DNA of 6,424 nucleotides. It comes from Acidobacteriota bacterium (GTDB lineage Bacteria; Acidobacteriota; Terriglobia; Terriglobales; Acidobacteriaceae). Under the pieces are notes generated by a model. That model was given only the letters and a program-made list of their open reading frames with translations. It did no database searches and had not been told where the DNA came from. Where the stretch lies: positions 1 to 6,424 of the forward strand of contig JAJXXG010001039.1 of the NCBI GenBank assembly GCA_021781255.1. The letters run 5' to 3'. The position numbers and the translations under genes were made by a program. Shown here piece by piece: positions 4,952-6,424 of the stretch; the first letter of the stretch is position 1; every line of letters begins with the position of its first letter.

Positions 4952-5976
4952 CATATTCTCCTGGACGAATCACTTTAGGTTTGTTGCCTGAGCCCGAAAT
5001 CCGGCCCGCTGGATTTGTTGCAAGCTCCATCATCAATGTGACGATTCTGGCGCTGGCAGTGTACGTGGGTCTTACCACCAGGCACGTGATCCAGCAGCAC
5101 TACGAGATGATGGAGCTGATCGTCCCCAACAATCCGCCGCCAGTGAAGGTCAAGCAACCTCCGCCGCCCAAAATGCCTCTGCCGCCGGAGATGCCCAAAG
5201 TGCAGTTGGAAGAGCGCCAGATTGTCATGCCAAAGCCGGAACCGAAGCCGGTTGAGATGGAAGCCAAGGTGACGCTGCCGGCAGTCAAGGCCAGGCCGCA
5301 AATCGTGACCCTGGCTCCTCAACCCAAGGCGGCGCTGGCCGCGGCAATGCCCGCGCAGAACAACAACGTGAAGCCATCCACAGCCCCGGTACATCTCGGG
5401 CAGACGTTCGGCGTCACGCCCAATCCCAACGCCACGCGGCCAGCGACCATCGCGGCCATTGGCAACCCCTATGGCGGCATGCAGGGTCCTGCGGTTGCGC
5501 CGCACGGGGTGGTTGGCTCGACGGGCATCGGCAATGGAACCCATTTCGGCTCCAACTCCGGGATCGTGGGCAAGGTGGCCTCGGCTGGCATTCCTGGCGC
5601 AACCGGCACGGGCACTGGTACGCCAGGAACCTACGGCAAGGTAGCTTCGGCAGGGATCCCCGCGCGCACACAGGTCGCAGTCGCACCCAGGGTGGTTGAG
5701 CGCCAGGTTTCGACCGACCTCGAAGTGCTCTCGAAACCGCCCGTCGAGTACACCAGCGAAGCGCGACAGTTGCGCGTCGAGGGCGATGTGGTGCTGCGCG
5801 TCACGTTTCTGGCCTCCGGTCAGGTGGTGGTTCACAGCATCGTGCACGGCCTGGGGCATGGGCTCGACGAAGAGGCCCGCCGGGTGGCGCAGCAGATACG
5901 ATTCCGTCCGGCCACACGCAACGGCCGGCCGGTGGATTTAACCACAACCATTATCATTACGTTTCAGTTGGCTTAA
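4942..5976 (+). CDS. TonB-family energy transducer with Pro-rich and Gly-rich linker
   Basis: TonB transducers couple the inner-membrane proton motive force, through ExbB/ExbD, to outer-membrane TonB-dependent receptors. The 344-residue product has the full architecture. A short cytoplasmic N-terminus is followed by one membrane anchor at about 23-44 (AGFVASSIINVTILALAVYV). A Pro/Lys/Glu-rich periplasmic segment lies at about 62-104 (PPPVKVKQPPPPKMPLPPEM), then a long Gly/Ala/Thr/Pro-rich linker to about 250. The C-terminal TonB domain covers about 256-344, with EGDVVLRVTFLASGQVV, GLGHGLDEEA and RFRPATRNGRPV matching the family pattern. Within the linker GKVASAGIP occurs twice, 22 residues apart (210-218 and 232-240). 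No exbB or exbD is in the window, so this is probably one of several TonB paralogues with a dedicated receptor elsewhere. The gene precedes a secreted protein on the same strand. Confidence 0.9.
   Translation: MPMTYSPGRITLGLLPEPEIRPAGFVASSIINVTILALAVYVGLTTRHVIQQHYEMMELIVPNNPPPVKVKQPPPPKMPLPPEMPKVQLEERQIVMPKPEPKPVEMEAKVTLPAVKARPQIVTLAPQPKAALAAAMPAQNNNVKPSTAPVHLGQTFGVTPNPNATRPATIAAIGNPYGGMQGPAVAPHGVVGSTGIGNGTHFGSNSGIVGKVASAGIPGATGTGTGTPGTYGKVASAGIPARTQVAVAPRVVERQVSTDLEVLSKPPVEYTSEARQLRVEGDVVLRVTFLASGQVVVHSIVHGLGHGLDEEARRVAQQIRFRPATRNGRPVDLTTTIIITFQLA
5569..5661 (+). repeat. Protein-level repeat GKVASAGIP in the TonB linker
   Basis: Bases 5569-5595 and 5635-5661 encode identical nonapeptides with a 66-base period. 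Six of the nine codons differ between the copies, and all differences are third-position silent changes. The repeat is therefore not a fresh DNA duplication; the peptide sequence seems to have been kept while the DNA drifted. Confidence 0.8.
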
Positions 5977-6010
5977 CATCCAGATAGTGAACATCAACGA
6001 GGTCTGTACA

Positions 6011-6045
6011 CTCCCCGTCCGCGCTTCAAAGGCGCGGCTGGGGAG
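6011..6045 (+). promoter_or_regulatory. Strong hairpin in the tonB-secreted protein intergenic region
   Basis: CTCCCC (6011-6016) pairs with GGGGAG (6040-6045). A G-U pair (6017/6039) and one mismatch (6018/6038) follow inside, then CCGCGC (6019-6024) pairs with GCGCGG (6032-6037) around a 7-base loop TTCAAAG. The result is a nearly continuous 14-position stem. No U-tract follows; the next bases are purine-rich (AGGAAAGCCGGGAAG). It may act as an mRNA-stabilising or processing element, a Rho-type pause site or a leader structure for the gene at 6081. The pairing is seen directly; the function is inferred. Confidence 0.5.
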
Positions 6046-6069
6046 AGGAAAGCCGGGAAGTACTCACTT

Positions 6070-6074
6070 AGGAG
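6070..6074 (+). promoter_or_regulatory. Shine-Dalgarno site AGGAG of the secreted-protein gene
   Basis: AGGAG lies six bases before the ATG at 6081, an optimal spacing that decides this start even though the gene is cut by the window end. Confidence 0.75.
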
Positions 6075-6080
6075 TCTTAA

Positions 6081-6424
6081 ATGACGTTACGGAAGCTCCC
6101 CTTAATCTTCCTGATCCTGGCCATGGCAGCGGTCTCTGCGCACGCGAAGAAGCAGCCCAAGTACGAGCAGGCTCGCCAGCTCACCGCCGAGCAAGCCGCA
6201 CTGGTACAGAGGGCAATCGCTCAGGAAAAGGTGCTGATCAAGAACATCCAACTGCGCACGCCGCTGGTAGAGACCTACATTCAGGACACACGGCCTGACG
6301 TGAAGCTCTATTCAGTGCCGGTGGACGACCATTACATGCTCAGCCGCGTGGACTTCGGCAAGGTGTTCTTCGACAAGACCTACGAGCCCAAGGAGCAAGC
6401 CAAAAATAAGGGGTTTTTCAAGAG
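6081..6424 (+). CDS. Secreted hypothetical protein with signal peptide, 3' end outside window
   Basis: The first 114 residues are visible. A Sec signal peptide is clear: the basic MTLRK, a hydrophobic core LPLIFLILAMAAVSA, and a likely cleavage after AHA at residue 22. There is no lipobox cysteine. The mature part starts KKQPKYEQARQLTAEQ, continues as a charged, probably helical segment (QAALVQRAIAQEKVLIKNIQLRTPLVETYIQ, written in two parts: QAALVQRAIAQEK at 38-50 and VLIKNIQLRTPLVETYIQ at 51-68), then VPVDDHYMLSRVDFGKVFFDKTYEP at 79-103 with several aromatic and acidic positions. I recall similar secreted proteins in acidobacterial genomes but cannot name a function or test that here. It follows tonB by 104 bases on the same strand, so co-transcription is plausible, and a periplasmic or outer-membrane location is expected. 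Confidence 0.75.
   Translation, partial: MTLRKLPLIFLILAMAAVSAHAKKQPKYEQARQLTAEQAALVQRAIAQEKVLIKNIQLRTPLVETYIQDTRPDVKLYSVPVDDHYMLSRVDFGKVFFDKTYEPKEQAKNKGFFK

Noticed and set aside
4975..5859. 294-residue minus-strand open frame opposite tonB
   Set aside because: The translation is His/Arg-rich low complexity produced by the GC-rich antisense strand; the plus-strand TonB architecture explains the region.
6040..6080. Resemblance of GGGGAGAGGAAAGCCGGG to the RNase P RNA motif GAGGAAAGUCCGGGC
   Set aside because: The match is short and imperfect, and a coding sequence with signal peptide begins at 6081, leaving no room for the several hundred bases of RNase P RNA.

Overview
The window looks like chromosomal DNA from a GC-rich Gram-negative bacterium, most likely an acidobacterium (Terriglobia-like). 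Three things point that way. There is a futalosine-pathway menaquinone gene (mqnC). There is an unusually glycine/alanine/proline-rich TonB energy transducer next to a small secreted protein of a type I associate with Acidobacteriota. Strong Shine-Dalgarno sites coexist with GTG starts. The taxon is an inference; no rRNA or marker phylogeny is available here.

Layout. Bases 1-742 (minus) hold the N-terminal two thirds of MqnC, a radical SAM enzyme cut by the window edge. Bases 880-2666 (plus) hold a tight two-gene unit: an OLD/RecF-like AAA/ABC-type ATPase and a DUF4276 protein. The stop of the first and the GTG start of the second share one base (TAGTG). This pair is less GC-rich than its neighbours and is flanked by genes on the opposite strand, so it reads as an inserted accessory cassette. 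Its architecture resembles ATPase-plus-effector anti-phage systems such as PARIS, Gabija and OLD, and it is the best candidate for an unusual system here. Bases 2706-4239 (minus) hold a two-gene operon: galE (UDP-glucose 4-epimerase), then, 19 nt downstream, a single-domain asparaginase-family protein of 167 aa.

Bases 4240-4941 carry no confident gene. They contain a hairpin plus U-tract directly before the galE start, several short repeats and palindromes, a TATAAT hexamer, and a possible 45-codon upstream ORF that overlaps the tonB start. Bases 4942-5976 (plus) encode the TonB-like transducer. A strong hairpin (6011-6045) follows, and then a secreted protein with a clear signal peptide (6081 onward) that is cut by the window end.

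Functional links. The ATPase and DUF4276 products almost certainly act together. GalE supplies UDP-galactose for surface polysaccharides; its link to the asparaginase-like gene is only transcriptional as far as the sequence shows. TonB and the secreted protein may be co-transcribed and both belong to the cell envelope.
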